64,000 nucleotides of DNA, from NCBI GenBank assembly GCA_963707275.1, contig CAVPPH010000001.1:1-64000 (forward strand), read 5' to 3'. The notes under the pieces are model-generated. The model was not told the origin of the DNA and ran no database searches. It was given only the letters and a program-made list of their open reading frames with translations. This stretch comes from JACKBK01 sp963707275. Its GTDB lineage: Bacteria; Chloroflexota; Anaerolineae; JAAEKA01. Shown piece by piece: positions 16,517 to 25,733 of this stretch; within the stretch, counting starts at the first letter, position 1, and every line of letters starts with the position of its first letter. The position numbers and the translations under genes were made by a program.

Positions 16517-19147
16517 CTACGGATGAGTCCAGTCTGGAAGATCGGACCCTTCTTGCAAAACAACCAGGGAAGTGGGGACCCTAACATCCCACGGTTGGCC
16601 CACGAACTTCACGCCAATGGAATAACGGGCAGATCCATTGTCATCGCCACGATAGCCCTCGGTGAGGTTCAAGCTTGTTGGTGAGTCAACGCTGGTAATA
16701 CGGTATCTTTCACCCTCAATAACGATCTCTCGGTCGATATGGTCATCGATGAAGTTGGTTCCGCTGCCTGTAATCTGAGCAGAGTTAGTAGTCACTGAAA
16801 GTGTGGCCCCCTCTGGCGTAGAAATGGCTCCCTGTTCTTCCATGATTTCATCGACTATGGAAAGATATAACTCATCATCTACGTGAGGTGGATCGCCACC
16901 TTCCCAGATTTCTCCGCCTGTTTGAAAATAGTGAAGGACTGCATGGTTATATCCAGTCCGGACAGGCACCTGAACCCGTGCTGCTCCTGCCTGCAGGAAT
17001 CTGGCGAACAGAGGATCGTTGTCCTCAAGCAGCACCTTCTCTGCCCAGTTTTGCTTTAGACCCCAAAAGTACGGGTAGAAAACGTAGGTCATATTTGTCC
17101 ACTCAAAGGCCTGCTCAAAGAACTGGATATATCGACCTTCGGCATCCGCTTCCGGAAGGTTTATCAGTGGGGCACCATCGCTATCTTCCTGCATGGCGTT
17201 GAAGAGGTCGAAGTTCTGAGCCGTCAGCGACATGATGGCCCATTTTCGGAGTTCTGTTCTTTCAGTCTCACGATTGCTCGCTGGATTGTGACCTTCTATA
17301 GCGATACCTTCACCTACTTGTGCAAAGGCTACCTGTTCGTCAAATTCGGCCTTCTGCTGCTGATACGCAATTATAATCGCGTCATAGGTCGCCTGTTGCC
17401 ATTCTTGCAACTTAGTGGGTGATAGTTCGCATTTGACTTCCACTGTGATAGCATATGCGGGCTTGTGCTGTGTAGCGATTGCAATAGGTATTACCCCGTC
17501 TTCATCATCTAACGTCAAATTGTCGCTAAGAGTTGATGTTCGAGTCCGACCAACAGTAACCTCAAAATCCCCCTCCGTTCCATAAATATGCCCACGTACC
17601 CAAGCTTTTTTGGCAAGATATCCATCAGGAATCGTTAGCTCATCAGATATCTGCACATCTTCAGCTGGTTGATTAGCCTGACTTTCATTTTTGAATGATT
17701 TTCCAATTGTCTTTGTCTCAGGAGGAGGAGGAGTTACATTTGGCACTCTATACTGAGCAACCAGTTCGAGATACTTGTCCGGGGTAAGGCTATCAGGCGC
17801 AAGAGGAATGAACGTCTCATCATCTACCATTTCTCCTGGCGGCTCTGGTTCTTCCACAGTAACGCCCTCTACCTGGCTAGAGCCCGAGACGTATCGCAGA
17901 AAAGCCGCTGGTTCCGGAATGATGAACTCAAATATTAATCTTCGGCCATAATTGACGACTTGGGCTTTATAAATCTTATCGAGCCAGCGATAGATACCGA
18001 TGACATGTTCTGTCTCAGCCGAAAGCCTATGGAGATTCGTTTCCTCAATCTCCTCGACCGTACGGCGAGAGCGACGCTCAAGGACGCGTTCCTGTATGCG
18101 GCTGATAGATCGCTCTGTTACATCCTGCGAATAGGAGGTTGCCGAGCTATTTGATTGCTCGCGTGCCGTATTATGCGCATAGCTAGCGTTAGCTTCCACT
18201 TCTACCCATGGCCCATAGCTAGCTGAAACGGTGATTCCTGCTTCTACGCTGGTGTCTTCGCTGATGACTTCTTGTGATGCTGTCTGCAATTCAAAACGTT
18301 CAGTACTCTCTAATTCTTTTTCTGTATCCTCGGTTCGCTCAGTTTCGGTAAAAAATGTTTCTTCTGTTGCTCTCTTACGGCGATGAGTGCGTTCTTTCGT
18401 CTCTCCCTTCAACACATTTTCAATATGTGCGATGTCACCTGCCTCATACCGTTGAATTTCTTGACGGACGACCAACAGGTCAGCGATGCCAATGGGTCGT
18501 ATCTGCCCTGCTCCCACTGGGACAGAGAGGGAGGACATAGAAACGCTATCCATTGGTGGAATGGGAAAAAGATCTGGGGGGAGGAGAACGATTGCTTTCA
18601 GGGCGATTTCGATTGCACCCTGTTCATTAATGTTGTCATCATTTGCGGCCACTCGTTCAAGCAAGCCAAAAAGCCTCATCATTCGAACAAGTTTGGGCTT
18701 TGCTTGAGGGGGAACACTATCTGAGTTTATGGAGACAGCGATTAAACTATCTGCAACTAACCTTCTAACATCTATATACTGCTGATCACCAATTAGATTG
18801 GTCGCATTGATACTGAATATCTCAGTGATCGCTTTTGACAGATCATTCAAACTGACAGGTGGTCTTCTGCCAACAAGCCAATCGTCAAAGTTGCTACCAT
18901 GTTTCAATAGCTGCACGATCTTGACATTGAGACGGGGAGGCGGATTATTTGGATCTGAAACGAAGTCTGATGAATTGATATATTTAGCAGCAATCTCCAT
19001 CATTTGTGAACGTGGATTTTGGGCCATCGCTCGCTTCGCTCGTAGCTCAATATGAAGATCACTCTCGGTTTCAGCAAATCCATATGCCCGAACAACTCTT
19101 TTCTCAATTCGATCAGGGTCTACCCGCTGTACGGGCCTTACTTTCAC
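16517..19147 (-). CDS. Large 876-residue protein of unknown function
   Basis: No signal peptide or membrane segment is seen. Residues 1-230 are mixed alpha/beta. Residues about 235-390 are strongly charged and repetitive in Glu/Arg/Ser/Thr (ETKERTHRRKRATEE, ERSISRIQERVLERRSRR), predicted coiled coil, enclosing a beta-like stretch SVEAGITVSASYGPWVEVEA. VNYGRRLIFEFIIPEPAAFL follows. Residues about 790-850 (SAQITGSGTNFIDDHIDREI) look like a domain common in phage tail and baseplate-type proteins. It is the leading gene of a two-gene unit with the metallophosphoesterase. It could be a structural or toxin-delivery component; I do not recognise the family. Confidence 0.6.
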   Translation of the reverse strand: MKVRPVQRVDPDRIEKRVVRAYGFAETESDLHIELRAKRAMAQNPRSQMMEIAAKYINSSDFVSDPNNPPPRLNVKIVQLLKHGSNFDDWLVGRRPPVSLNDLSKAITEIFSINATNLIGDQQYIDVRRLVADSLIAVSINSDSVPPQAKPKLVRMMRLFGLLERVAANDDNINEQGAIEIALKAIVLLPPDLFPIPPMDSVSMSSLSVPVGAGQIRPIGIADLLVVRQEIQRYEAGDIAHIENVLKGETKERTHRRKRATEETFFTETERTEDTEKELESTERFELQTASQEVISEDTSVEAGITVSASYGPWVEVEANASYAHNTAREQSNSSATSYSQDVTERSISRIQERVLERRSRRTVEEIEETNLHRLSAETEHVIGIYRWLDKIYKAQVVNYGRRLIFEFIIPEPAAFLRYVSGSSQVEGVTVEEPEPPGEMVDDETFIPLAPDSLTPDKYLELVAQYRVPNVTPPPPETKTIGKSFKNESQANQPAEDVQISDELTIPDGYLAKKAWVRGHIYGTEGDFEVTVGRTRTSTLSDNLTLDDEDGVIPIAIATQHKPAYAITVEVKCELSPTKLQEWQQATYDAIIIAYQQQKAEFDEQVAFAQVGEGIAIEGHNPASNRETERTELRKWAIMSLTAQNFDLFNAMQEDSDGAPLINLPEADAEGRYIQFFEQAFEWTNMTYVFYPYFWGLKQNWAEKVLLEDNDPLFARFLQAGAARVQVPVRTGYNHAVLHYFQTGGEIWEGGDPPHVDDELYLSIVDEIMEEQGAISTPEGATLSVTTNSAQITGSGTNFIDDHIDREIVIEGERYRITSVDSPTSLNLTEGYRGDDNGSARYSIGVKFVGQPWDVRVPTSLVVLQEGSDLPDWTHP

Positions 19148-19244
19148 AAAACGGAAAATGTCCTAAGTCATGTTTTGTCATCCTTTCAGTTAAATAGTAT
19201 CAAGTTCGGTATTTGGGACTGATTGCACTCTAATTCAAATTGGC

Positions 19245-19461
19245 ACGGTAGTTTCGCTCATTTTTCTGGTACCACCGGCCAATTCAATTCCTGTATGCAG
19301 TGTTTCTTGAACAAAGCACCACAATATAGACTGGCTGATTTGTGCGGTTGAAGCGAGATAGCTGTCTATCGGTCTTGACCCAACACAAAGTCTGACGGGT
19401 AGCCCAAACCAGCTGGATATTGGTGGATTCTGGGCACTAAAAAATGAGCGAAACTACCGTT
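19245..19461. repeat. MITE-like element with perfect 21-bp terminal inverted repeats
   Basis: Left arm starts ACGGTAGTTTCGCTCATTTT (19245-19265) and is matched exactly by the complement at 19441-19461. The inner 175 bp is non-coding. TTCGCTCATTTTT in the arm is shared with the element at 963-1154. No clear target duplication. It sits in the region where an integron attI would be expected. Confidence 0.7.
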
Positions 19462-19947
19462 TGCATTGCCCAAAGCCCAAGAATAAGAATCGCAATAGCC
19501 GCTCACTCTTAAAGCCATTTAACATAGGATTCGCGGGAATGCCGGTCGTCATATCCCGCCAGCCCGCTTTTTGTCCCTTCGCGGGAGATCATGTGGAATG
19601 CTCGCCGCGTATCACCCCGTACAAGGATTCTATGCGAAATCTCACGTGTGATAAAATGCGGATTATGTGAGGCTTGAAATTGCCTCGCAGCCTTGCTCGT
19701 CGCAAGATTACCACTGTTTTTGTATCCTGTCAAGCGGCGCAAAGTGAGTTCAATGGTTTTTCAATAGTCACGCAAGTGTTTTGCTGAACAACTCGATGAG
19801 CCAACAAACACGTTCACACTGCGCAGCGAAACATCGCACGTACTTCAGGAGAGACCTTCACTTGCCTTGAATGCCTGTGCAGATACTTCGTCAGACCCGT
19901 TCTGGGTGACGGGCATGAGTGTCATTTCGACTTTGGAGAAGCTTTGA

Positions 19948-20028
19948 ATGAGTTCGGAACTTCGTCCCAAGAAGCTGCTCGAACAGGCGCGTGAAGCCGT
20001 TCGCATCAAACATTGCTCGCTGCGCTGA
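19948..20028 (+). pseudogene. Integrase N-terminal remnant (IntI/XerC-like)
   Basis: MSSELRPKKLLEQAREAVRI followed by KHCSLR and a stop. This is the opening helix of the SAM-like N-terminal domain of integron-type and phage-type tyrosine integrases, which usually read on into a YRTEQTYVxWI motif that is absent here. It is divergent from the attC-bearing minus-strand array, the normal layout of intI versus its cassettes. Nothing else of the integrase survives. Confidence 0.4.
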
Positions 20029-20346
20029 CAACCCCCACGCTTGTGTTACAAAAGACCTGCCACGAACACCCGGCGTCATCGCTCACAAGGAGGTGAGACC
20101 GCTATGCCTCGCTCCATCCGCGCGCCGCGCCAAGGTGCCCATAGCGCGCTGGCTGCCTACCAGATTCCTTCGGTATCTGGTTAAGCACCCACAGCGCCAC
20201 GCGTTGTGCGCCGCCCGTCAACGCCATCCGCTCGTCGATCAGGTCGTAGAGATAACCAGTAGTTCGCGCGACGGTTCACCCCCGATATTCTCGAAAATTT
20301 GTTACGCAATCCTGAGCCAGCATATTGATACTTTCGAATAGGTGAA

Positions 20347-20386
20347 AGTGAACCTACCCCCCTTCACCGTAGGGTAACGGTTCACT
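20347..20386. promoter_or_regulatory. Inverted repeat upstream of the radC module
   Basis: AGTGAACC and GGTTCACT bracket a 24-nt centre with TACCCCCC and GGGTAAC, so the pairing nearly continues inward. It lies just before the first hairpin leader of the mobile element and may be an operator. No other gene is seen between 20028 and 20574. Confidence 0.35.
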
Positions 20387-20395
20387 CTACCCACA

Positions 20396-20431
20396 GGGCG
20401 GTGTGTCTCCCACGAGCGCACCGCCCTTTTT
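20396..20431 (+). terminator. Terminator-like hairpin leader 1
   Basis: GGGCGGTG pairs with CACCGCCC (20419-20426), followed by TTTTT. An AGGAGG occurs shortly after but no open frame of useful length follows it. Confidence 0.7.
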
Positions 20432-20507
20432 CGCGCTTAGCACAGGAGGCAATCGCAACTGAATACCACGCACTGACAGCCTGGCAAGCTAAACGACCAG
20501 TTCGCAA

Positions 20508-20549
20508 GGGCGGCATCTTTCCCACGACGGGAAGGGTGCCGCCCTTTTT
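20508..20549 (+). terminator. Terminator-like hairpin leader 2, before radC
   Basis: GGGCGGCA pairs with TGCCGCCC, followed by TTTTT and, 24 nt later, by the radC start with GGAGG. The loop shares TTTCCCACGA-like sequence with leader 1. Confidence 0.75.
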
Positions 20550-20573
20550 GATTCCCGTATTTGGAGGAACCCA

Positions 20574-23500
20574 ATGTCCCAACAACTGTCTCTCTTCCCC
20601 GACTTACTCGCTGGCCCACCAGCCAGGGACAAGCCACCATCCAAGCAGGTCAGTCTGCGCCAGGCTGTCGAGGCGTACATGCCCACGGTGGGCGACCTGC
20701 CCGCTGCTGAGCGCCCGCGTGCCCGGCTGGAGCACTACGGCTCTGGTGCACTGGCAACCGCTGAACTGCTGGCAGTGCTGCTTGGCACGCCGCACCAACT
20801 GCATGACGCTGAGCGGCTGCTGGGCGAGTTCCAGGGCTTGCCAGGCATCGCACAAGCCACTTGGACGGAACTGTGCGACCAGGATGGCATCGGCCCTGCC
20901 AGCACCGCCCGCATCAAGGCATCGCTCGAATTGGGCCGTCGCCTGCTGGTGGCAGCGCCCATCGACAAGCCACAGGTGCGCACACCTGCAGACGCCGCGA
21001 ACATGTTGATGGCCGAGATGTCGCTGCTGCCGCAGGAACACCTGCGCACGGTGCTCTTGGACACGCGCAACCGGGTAATTGCCATCCCAACGATCTACAT
21101 TGGCACGCTCAACAGCGCCCACGTGCGGGTTGGTGAGCTGTTCCGCGACGCGATCCGCAACAACTGCGACAGCATCATCCTGGTGCACAACCATCCCAGC
21201 GGTGCGCCAAGAAGCATGTAGGTAGAGAGTTCCGAACGGAACCCTGCAAGGAGTGTGCAGAGTGGCTAGAAGGACAGGGGCGAAGACCCGAAGCAGAATC
21301 GCTTCTGAAGCTCCTTCGACAACGTGGCAAAGAGATCCCTACATCTCTGAGGCTGCCAGCCAGAGCGTAGTCATGGTCACGCAAGAAACTGTCGTTTGAA
21401 GCGCCGCAGGTTGGACCACCTGCTTGACGGTAGGGCTAGGGTGGAGCCACCGGAAATCTATCTCGCTAGGGTAGATAAAGTCTCCGATGGGCAAGGAAGA
21501 CGGCACTCCAACACAACCCGGCTTCCCCGGTGGCGAGCGAGGCAAAGAGCCGAGCTAGGCGTACAGACAGGACCTAAAACTACGTGCAGACGCTACCTAT
21601 GTGAACTTGGGAACCGTGTGAGGTTCTCCGACAACGGAGTAGGCCAGCTTGCGGCCAGATGCCTTGCACGGGGCAGAGCCCTCGTAGTAGTCAGAGGCAA
21701 GGAAGGCTTGCCACACGGCGAAGGAGGGCAGTTGAGTTCGCCAAACTCATCTTGTGAACTAAGACGGAGTGAGGACGTATGAGCCAAACGAAGATGTCCC
21801 AAAAGCAAATGAAACTGGCAATGACCGCACAGGAAAATCCAGAACACAGGTTCACCAACCTGTACAGTCTCATGCACTGGGACTACTGGATCGACTGTGC
21901 AGCCCAAGCTGTCCTGGGACGGCCCGGCAGCTCGACGGCAGGGATTGATGGCACGACCAGGGATAGGTTCAAGGAAAACTACCAGGAAGAGATCACCAAA
22001 TTGGTAGCAAGCCTGAAGACCAAGACCTACGAACCACAACCTGTTCGTCGAGTGTACATCCCAAAGAGCAATGGCAAAATGCGCCCCCTGGGTATACCAG
22101 TCCTTCGGGATCGAATAGTCCAAGAAGCGCTGAGAGCCATCCTAGACCCGATCTACGAAACGGACTTTAGTCCGTGCTCTTTCGGATTTCGCAAGGGACG
22201 TTGCACGATGGACGCCATCGCAGTCATGATGCCCCTGATGAACCAGACCATGCGGTTCTACTATGTGATCGAGGGAGACCTCAAGAGCTACTTCGATACG
22301 GTACATCATCGAAAACTCCTGAGCATCCTCAAGAAACGCATAGCAGACAGGGACATACTTGACCTGATCTGGAAGTTCCTCAAGGCCGGTGTCATGGAAG
22401 ACGGCCTGTTTGCACGCACCGAAACAGGCGTGCCGCAAGGCGGTGTCATCTCACCACTGCTCGCTAATGTCTACCTCAATGAGTTTGACAAGTGGGCCGA
22501 GGCACGATGGTACCTGTCTCCCTACGAACAAGCCAAGAGGCGCAAAGCTGGCCTGGGCAACTACCGACTTGTCCGCTACGCGGACGACTTTGTCGTCCTC
22601 AGCAACGGCAAGATCGAAGAAGTACAACAGGTCAAACAAGAAATCCACGACTTCCTGAGTAATGAACTCCATCTGGAACTGTCCGAAGAAAAGACCCTTA
22701 TCACCCACGCCAACGATGGCTTCAACTTCCTGGGTTTTCACATCCAGCGATGCCAGCCAGAAGGACGCTGGGTGGTCCATCTTCGACCAACAGAGAAGGG
22801 TAAGGAGCGGATCAAACAGAAGATCAAGGAACTCACCTCCAGATCATGGACTTGGATGGATGAGTATACCAGGCTGACAACCCTCAACGCCATCGTGAAA
22901 GGCTGGGCGCAGTACTACAGGCACACCAGTCTACTCGATGACATAGAGGAAATCACCCGGTATACCTGGTTTCGGTATCTTGCCTGGTTGCTTAAGAAGC
23001 ACAAGGGCAGCCGCAAGCATGAACTCATCACAGCCAAGACGGCGGAGATCCACAACAGGACACGCTGGACGGCGAAGATACGCCAGGGAGACATAACCCT
23101 GGAAGCGTATCAATGGCTACCCACTCCGAGAGAACTGAAGCGGAGCAAGTACATGCAGAAAGGCAGAAAAGGGTTTCCACACCCATACCTACCAACTGAT
23201 AATGACGAACTCTCGCTGACAGACTATCCAATGGGTGAAACTGGCCCGCAAGAAAGCATCTACACAGCCACCATCGGGGCAACAAGTGGACGCAAGTCCA
23301 GAAACGAACCTTTGGAAATGGCTGAGTTGAAGCTGAGGGCAAAGATGCGCGATGGCTTCAAGTGCGTGCGCTGCGGCTCTGAGGAGAAACTCAGGGTACA
23401 TCACATACGCACCACGAAGTCACACAGCCTTGATGACCTCGAAACTCTGTGCCAGACTTGCCATCACGCCGAACACGGTTATCGCCAGCACTAGGACTCA

Positions 23501-23752
23501 ATGGAGAGCCGGATGAGGCGAAAGTCTCACGTCCGGTTCGGAGAGAGGGATGGGGAAAACCGCACGGAGCAATCTGTGTATGGCGTCCCTGTCCCTACTC
23601 TATGTGACCCGTCGCCTTCGCCAGAGGATGTGCAGGTCACCCGCTTGTTGGTCGAGGCGGGCAGCCTGCTCAGCATCGACGTGCTCGACCATCTCATCAT
23701 CGGCAGGCAGCGCTTCGTCTCTCTCAAGGAGCGTGGCCTGGGCTTCAAGTAG
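20574..23752 (+). CDS. radC: RadC-family JAB/MPN-domain protein split by a group II intron
   Basis: Exon 1 (20574-21201) and exon 2 (23604-23752) together give 777 nt, exactly 258 codons plus stop, in one frame. Exon 1 carries the helix-hairpin-helix region LPGIAQATWTELCDQDGIGP and the JAMM core ILVHNHPS; the codon for the next Gly is split by the intron. Exon 2 continues DPSPSPEDVQVTRLLVEAG to HLIIGRQRFVSLKERGLGF. Family members have a zinc-metalloprotease-like fold and are common on mobile elements; biochemical role is unsettled. Function depends on intron splicing. RadC here is the first recognisable gene of the 20-33 kb element. Confidence 0.88.
21779..23494 (+). CDS. ltrA: Group II intron reverse transcriptase/maturase with HNH domain
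   Basis: 571 residues. RT blocks include GKMRPLGIPVLRDRIVQEAL, PCSFGFRKGRCTMDAI, EGDLKSYFDTVHH, GVPQGGVISPLLANVYLNEFD and the catalytic LVRYADDFVVLS. The maturase (X) region has LNAIVKGWAQYYRH. The C-terminal 60 residues are an HNH endonuclease: CVRCGSEEKLRVHHI and CQTCHHAEHG. Such proteins assist splicing and drive retrohoming. Intact, so the intron is likely mobile. Confidence 0.95.
   Translation: MSQTKMSQKQMKLAMTAQENPEHRFTNLYSLMHWDYWIDCAAQAVLGRPGSSTAGIDGTTRDRFKENYQEEITKLVASLKTKTYEPQPVRRVYIPKSNGKMRPLGIPVLRDRIVQEALRAILDPIYETDFSPCSFGFRKGRCTMDAIAVMMPLMNQTMRFYYVIEGDLKSYFDTVHHRKLLSILKKRIADRDILDLIWKFLKAGVMEDGLFARTETGVPQGGVISPLLANVYLNEFDKWAEARWYLSPYEQAKRRKAGLGNYRLVRYADDFVVLSNGKIEEVQQVKQEIHDFLSNELHLELSEEKTLITHANDGFNFLGFHIQRCQPEGRWVVHLRPTEKGKERIKQKIKELTSRSWTWMDEYTRLTTLNAIVKGWAQYYRHTSLLDDIEEITRYTWFRYLAWLLKKHKGSRKHELITAKTAEIHNRTRWTAKIRQGDITLEAYQWLPTPRELKRSKYMQKGRKGFPHPYLPTDNDELSLTDYPMGETGPQESIYTATIGATSGRKSRNEPLEMAELKLRAKMRDGFKCVRCGSEEKLRVHHIRTTKSHSLDDLETLCQTCHHAEHGYRQH
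23506..23539 (+). ncRNA. Group II intron domain V
   Basis: GAGCCGGATGAGGCGAAAGT through CGTCCGGTTC folds into the short conserved domain V hairpin with its GAAA tetraloop and AGC-type catalytic triad region. It is the ribozyme core of the surrounding intron. Confidence 0.85.
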
Positions 23753-23797
23753 AAAGGACACCCGTGTTCCATGACAACCGAATACCTCATCGATCAA

Positions 23798-23834
23798 GAC
23801 GCCGGACAGACCACCTGCCCGGCGTCTTTCGTTT
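23798..23834 (+). terminator. Terminator-like hairpin leader 3
   Basis: GACGCCGG pairs with CCGGCGTC, followed by TTTCGTTT, then AGGAGG and the start at 23860. A 29-codon frame (23771-23862) spans it and may be a chance reading or a leader. Confidence 0.6.
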
Positions 23835-23859
23835 CCACCATCTGTCAGGAGGACTGCCC

Positions 23860-24079
23860 ATGACCCTGTACCGCGAGACCATCGACTGTCCGCTGTGCCA
23901 CCGCGGGACGGTGGAGGTCGAGTACGCTGCCCCCGATCCCGACGATCCCCAGGAACGCTGGTGGCTGTGGAGCATCCCTGCCAGCTTCGGCTGCGACCAT
24001 GCCGAGACTCATCGACATTCGGCTCATGGCCGGCGACATCGCGCTGCAAGACGAGATCGCGATTGCGCTGGCCCTTTAG
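23860..24079 (+). CDS. Small Cys-containing protein of unknown function, frameshifted
   Basis: MTLYRETIDCPLCHRGTVEV, then EYAAPDPDDPQERWWLW and GCDHAE, and after a break near 24005 RLIDIRLMAGDIALQDEIAI before a TAG. CPLC plus the later Cys/His could bind zinc. AGGAGG precedes the ATG. The stop is 10 nt before the next start, so the two are likely co-translated. Unknown function. Confidence 0.4.
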
Positions 24080-24089
24080 GAGGTTCACC

Positions 24090-24354
24090 ATGTTCGACTA
24101 CGACGAGAGCTTCATCGTCGACCAACTCACCGACCGGGAGGACGACCCGCCCATCGACTGCCCTGCCTGTGACGGCCAGGGACGGCTCATCGACTACTGG
24201 GGGCCCATGCGCTGCGCCTCGTGCGACGGTGTGGGCATCGTCTTCTACAGCACCTGGATGGCCTACGTCAAGACCTTCCCCCAGCACATCCAGGAGCACA
24301 TTGCTGGGCCAGCCCCTGCGCTTCTGGACGAAGCTCAACGGACGCAGCCCATGA
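24090..24354 (+). CDS. Small zinc-finger protein (CxxCxGxG pair)
   Basis: MFDYDESFIVDQLTDREDD is followed by CPACDGQGRLIDYWGP and CASCDGVGIVFYST, a DnaJ-type CxxCxGxG pair. The first frame would run to 24431 through a hairpin leader and over the next gene start; a frameshift near 24300 ending PLRFWTKLNGRSP at 24354 fits the module layout better. GGAGG precedes the ATG. Function unknown. Confidence 0.45.
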
Positions 24355-24376
24355 CCCTATCCGTTTTCGTGTTCTC

Positions 24377-24410
24377 AAGCCCTCAGGGATCGCCTGGGGG
24401 CTTTCTTTGT
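24377..24410 (+). terminator. Terminator-like hairpin leader 4
   Basis: AGCCCTCAGG pairs with CCTGGGGGCT with one mismatch and is followed by TTCTTTGTTT, then AAGGAGG and the ArdC-like start. Confidence 0.6.
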
Positions 24411-24427
24411 TTCCAAGGAGGTAACAC

Positions 24428-25327
24428 ATGACCGCTAACACACAGGCAGTTGCCCAGGTGACTGCCGAGATACTGCAAGCCTTTCGCACAGGGCGACTGG
24501 CCGAACCGCTGGCGCAGAGCTTCCTGCACCATGGCTTGCATTGCGAACGGTGGAGCCTCAACAACCAGATGGTGGTGCACCTGCTGGGACACGGCGATGC
24601 TGCCACCTACAACCAGTGGCGCGAGATGGGACGCCAGGTCAAGCGTGGCTGCAAGGCGTTCTACCTGATGCGCCCGCACGCCCTGGTGGTTCACAAGACC
24701 GACGAGGCCACGGGTGAGGAACGGGCTGTGCAGGTGGGTATCCGCGGCTTCGGCTGGTTTCCTGTCCACGCCTACGAGCACACGGTGCCGATCCCTGAGT
24801 TCCCCGGCGAGGTCTACGACCTGGCAAAGCTGGCCGACACGCGCAAGGCGTTCGTTGCCAACCTGCCGCTGGTCGAGGTGGCCCAGGCGTGGGGTATCCA
24901 CGTTTCCACCTACCGCGCCCGCAACGGTGGCTCGCTGGGCTGGGCCATCCCCGGCATGAGCATCGGCCTGGGCGTCGCCAACCTGTCGACCTGGACGCAT
25001 GAGCTTGTGCATCAGGCCGAGCACCGGCTGGGCACCCTCACGCTGAGCCGGGGGCAGGATCGCGACAACGAGATCGTGGCCGAACTGGGCGGCGCGGTGC
25101 TGCTGACCGTCCTGGGCCACAAGACTGAGGCCGACTGGGGTGGCGCCTATCGCTACATCCAGAGTTACGCCAGGGCCAAAGATGGGGAGGCACTGCTGCC
25201 CGAAATCCTGCGCGTCACCGGGCGCATGGCAGCCGCCTTGCAGCACATCCTCGACACGGCTGAGGCCATTCAATCCACGACAGGAGGTGCAACCAATGAA
25301 CACTCGCTTGTGCTACAACTCGACTGA
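24428..25327 (+). CDS. ArdC-like antirestriction/ssDNA-binding zincin protein
   Basis: 299 residues. The N-terminal domain (NNQMVVHLLGHGDAATYNQW, EMGRQVKRGCKAFYLMRP) matches the ArdC ssDNA-binding domain found in plasmid proteins. The C-terminal half is a zincin-type metalloprotease-like domain with STWTHELVHQAEH (HExxH) and later NEIVAELGGAVLL supplying the third ligand Glu. Such proteins protect incoming DNA during conjugation. AAGGAGG lies 8 nt before the ATG. The 3' end overlaps the next gene by 32 bp. It supports a plasmid- or ICE-derived origin for this region. Confidence 0.82.
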   Translation: MTANTQAVAQVTAEILQAFRTGRLAEPLAQSFLHHGLHCERWSLNNQMVVHLLGHGDAATYNQWREMGRQVKRGCKAFYLMRPHALVVHKTDEATGEERAVQVGIRGFGWFPVHAYEHTVPIPEFPGEVYDLAKLADTRKAFVANLPLVEVAQAWGIHVSTYRARNGGSLGWAIPGMSIGLGVANLSTWTHELVHQAEHRLGTLTLSRGQDRDNEIVAELGGAVLLTVLGHKTEADWGGAYRYIQSYARAKDGEALLPEILRVTGRMAAALQHILDTAEAIQSTTGGATNEHSLVLQLD

Positions 25328-25727
25328 CCGCCGCTACGAACTGCGCGCCAACCAGCGCATTCTCAGCACCCATCCCAATCGCCAGGACGCAAAGCTGGCG
25401 CAACTGGCTCAGGAAGCGCCTGAAGCGGTTGCCCTGGCGCAACCGTTGATCGCTGCGCATCCAGAACTGGCGGATCGCGCTTTGCGCGCGGTGGCGCTGG
25501 TAGCCGATGGCGCTGTTAAGCCCAACGGCGGCGCAGGCCGCTACTTCGTCCAGTCCCAAGCTGGCAAGGGGGACATCTACCTTGTCGATCTGACTGCATC
25601 CACCTGCACCTGCATCGACTGGGAACAGCGTGCACCTGAAGTCAACGGGCGCAAAGTCTGCAAGCACATTCTGGCCGTCCTGTTCGCCCGCAAGCTGCAA
25701 CCGCAGCCCAGGCCAGAGAGGAGGTGA
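25296..25727 (+). CDS. SWIM zinc-finger protein
   Basis: 143 residues. The C-terminal STCTCIDWEQRAPEVNGRKV followed by CKHILAVLFARK gives the CxC...CxH pattern of SWIM fingers, which bind DNA or protein. The N-terminal part is Ala-rich and helical. The ATG at 25296 follows AGGAGG and lies inside the end of the ArdC-like gene, indicating coupling. Frequently found on Chloroflexi and cyanobacterial mobile elements; exact role unknown. Confidence 0.75.
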   Translation: MNTRLCYNSTDRRYELRANQRILSTHPNRQDAKLAQLAQEAPEAVALAQPLIAAHPELADRALRAVALVADGAVKPNGGAGRYFVQSQAGKGDIYLVDLTASTCTCIDWEQRAPEVNGRKVCKHILAVLFARKLQPQPRPERR

Positions 25728-25733
25728 TGACCC

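Larger units (their letters stand above)
21202..23603 (+). mobile_element. Complete group II intron with encoded maturase
   Basis: The 5' end GTGCGCC fits the group II start consensus and the 3' end is TCTAT (AY type). Domain V is recognisable at 23506-23539. Removal rejoins radC precisely inside the HNHPSG metal motif. The maturase gene (21779-23494) sits in the expected domain IV position, with about 580 nt of ribozyme RNA before it and 110 nt after. 2402 bp. Confidence 0.92.

Noticed and set aside
20440..20507. Small gene after the AGGAGG between hairpin leaders 1 and 2
   Set aside because: No start codon at usable spacing and no open frame; possibly lost to an indel.
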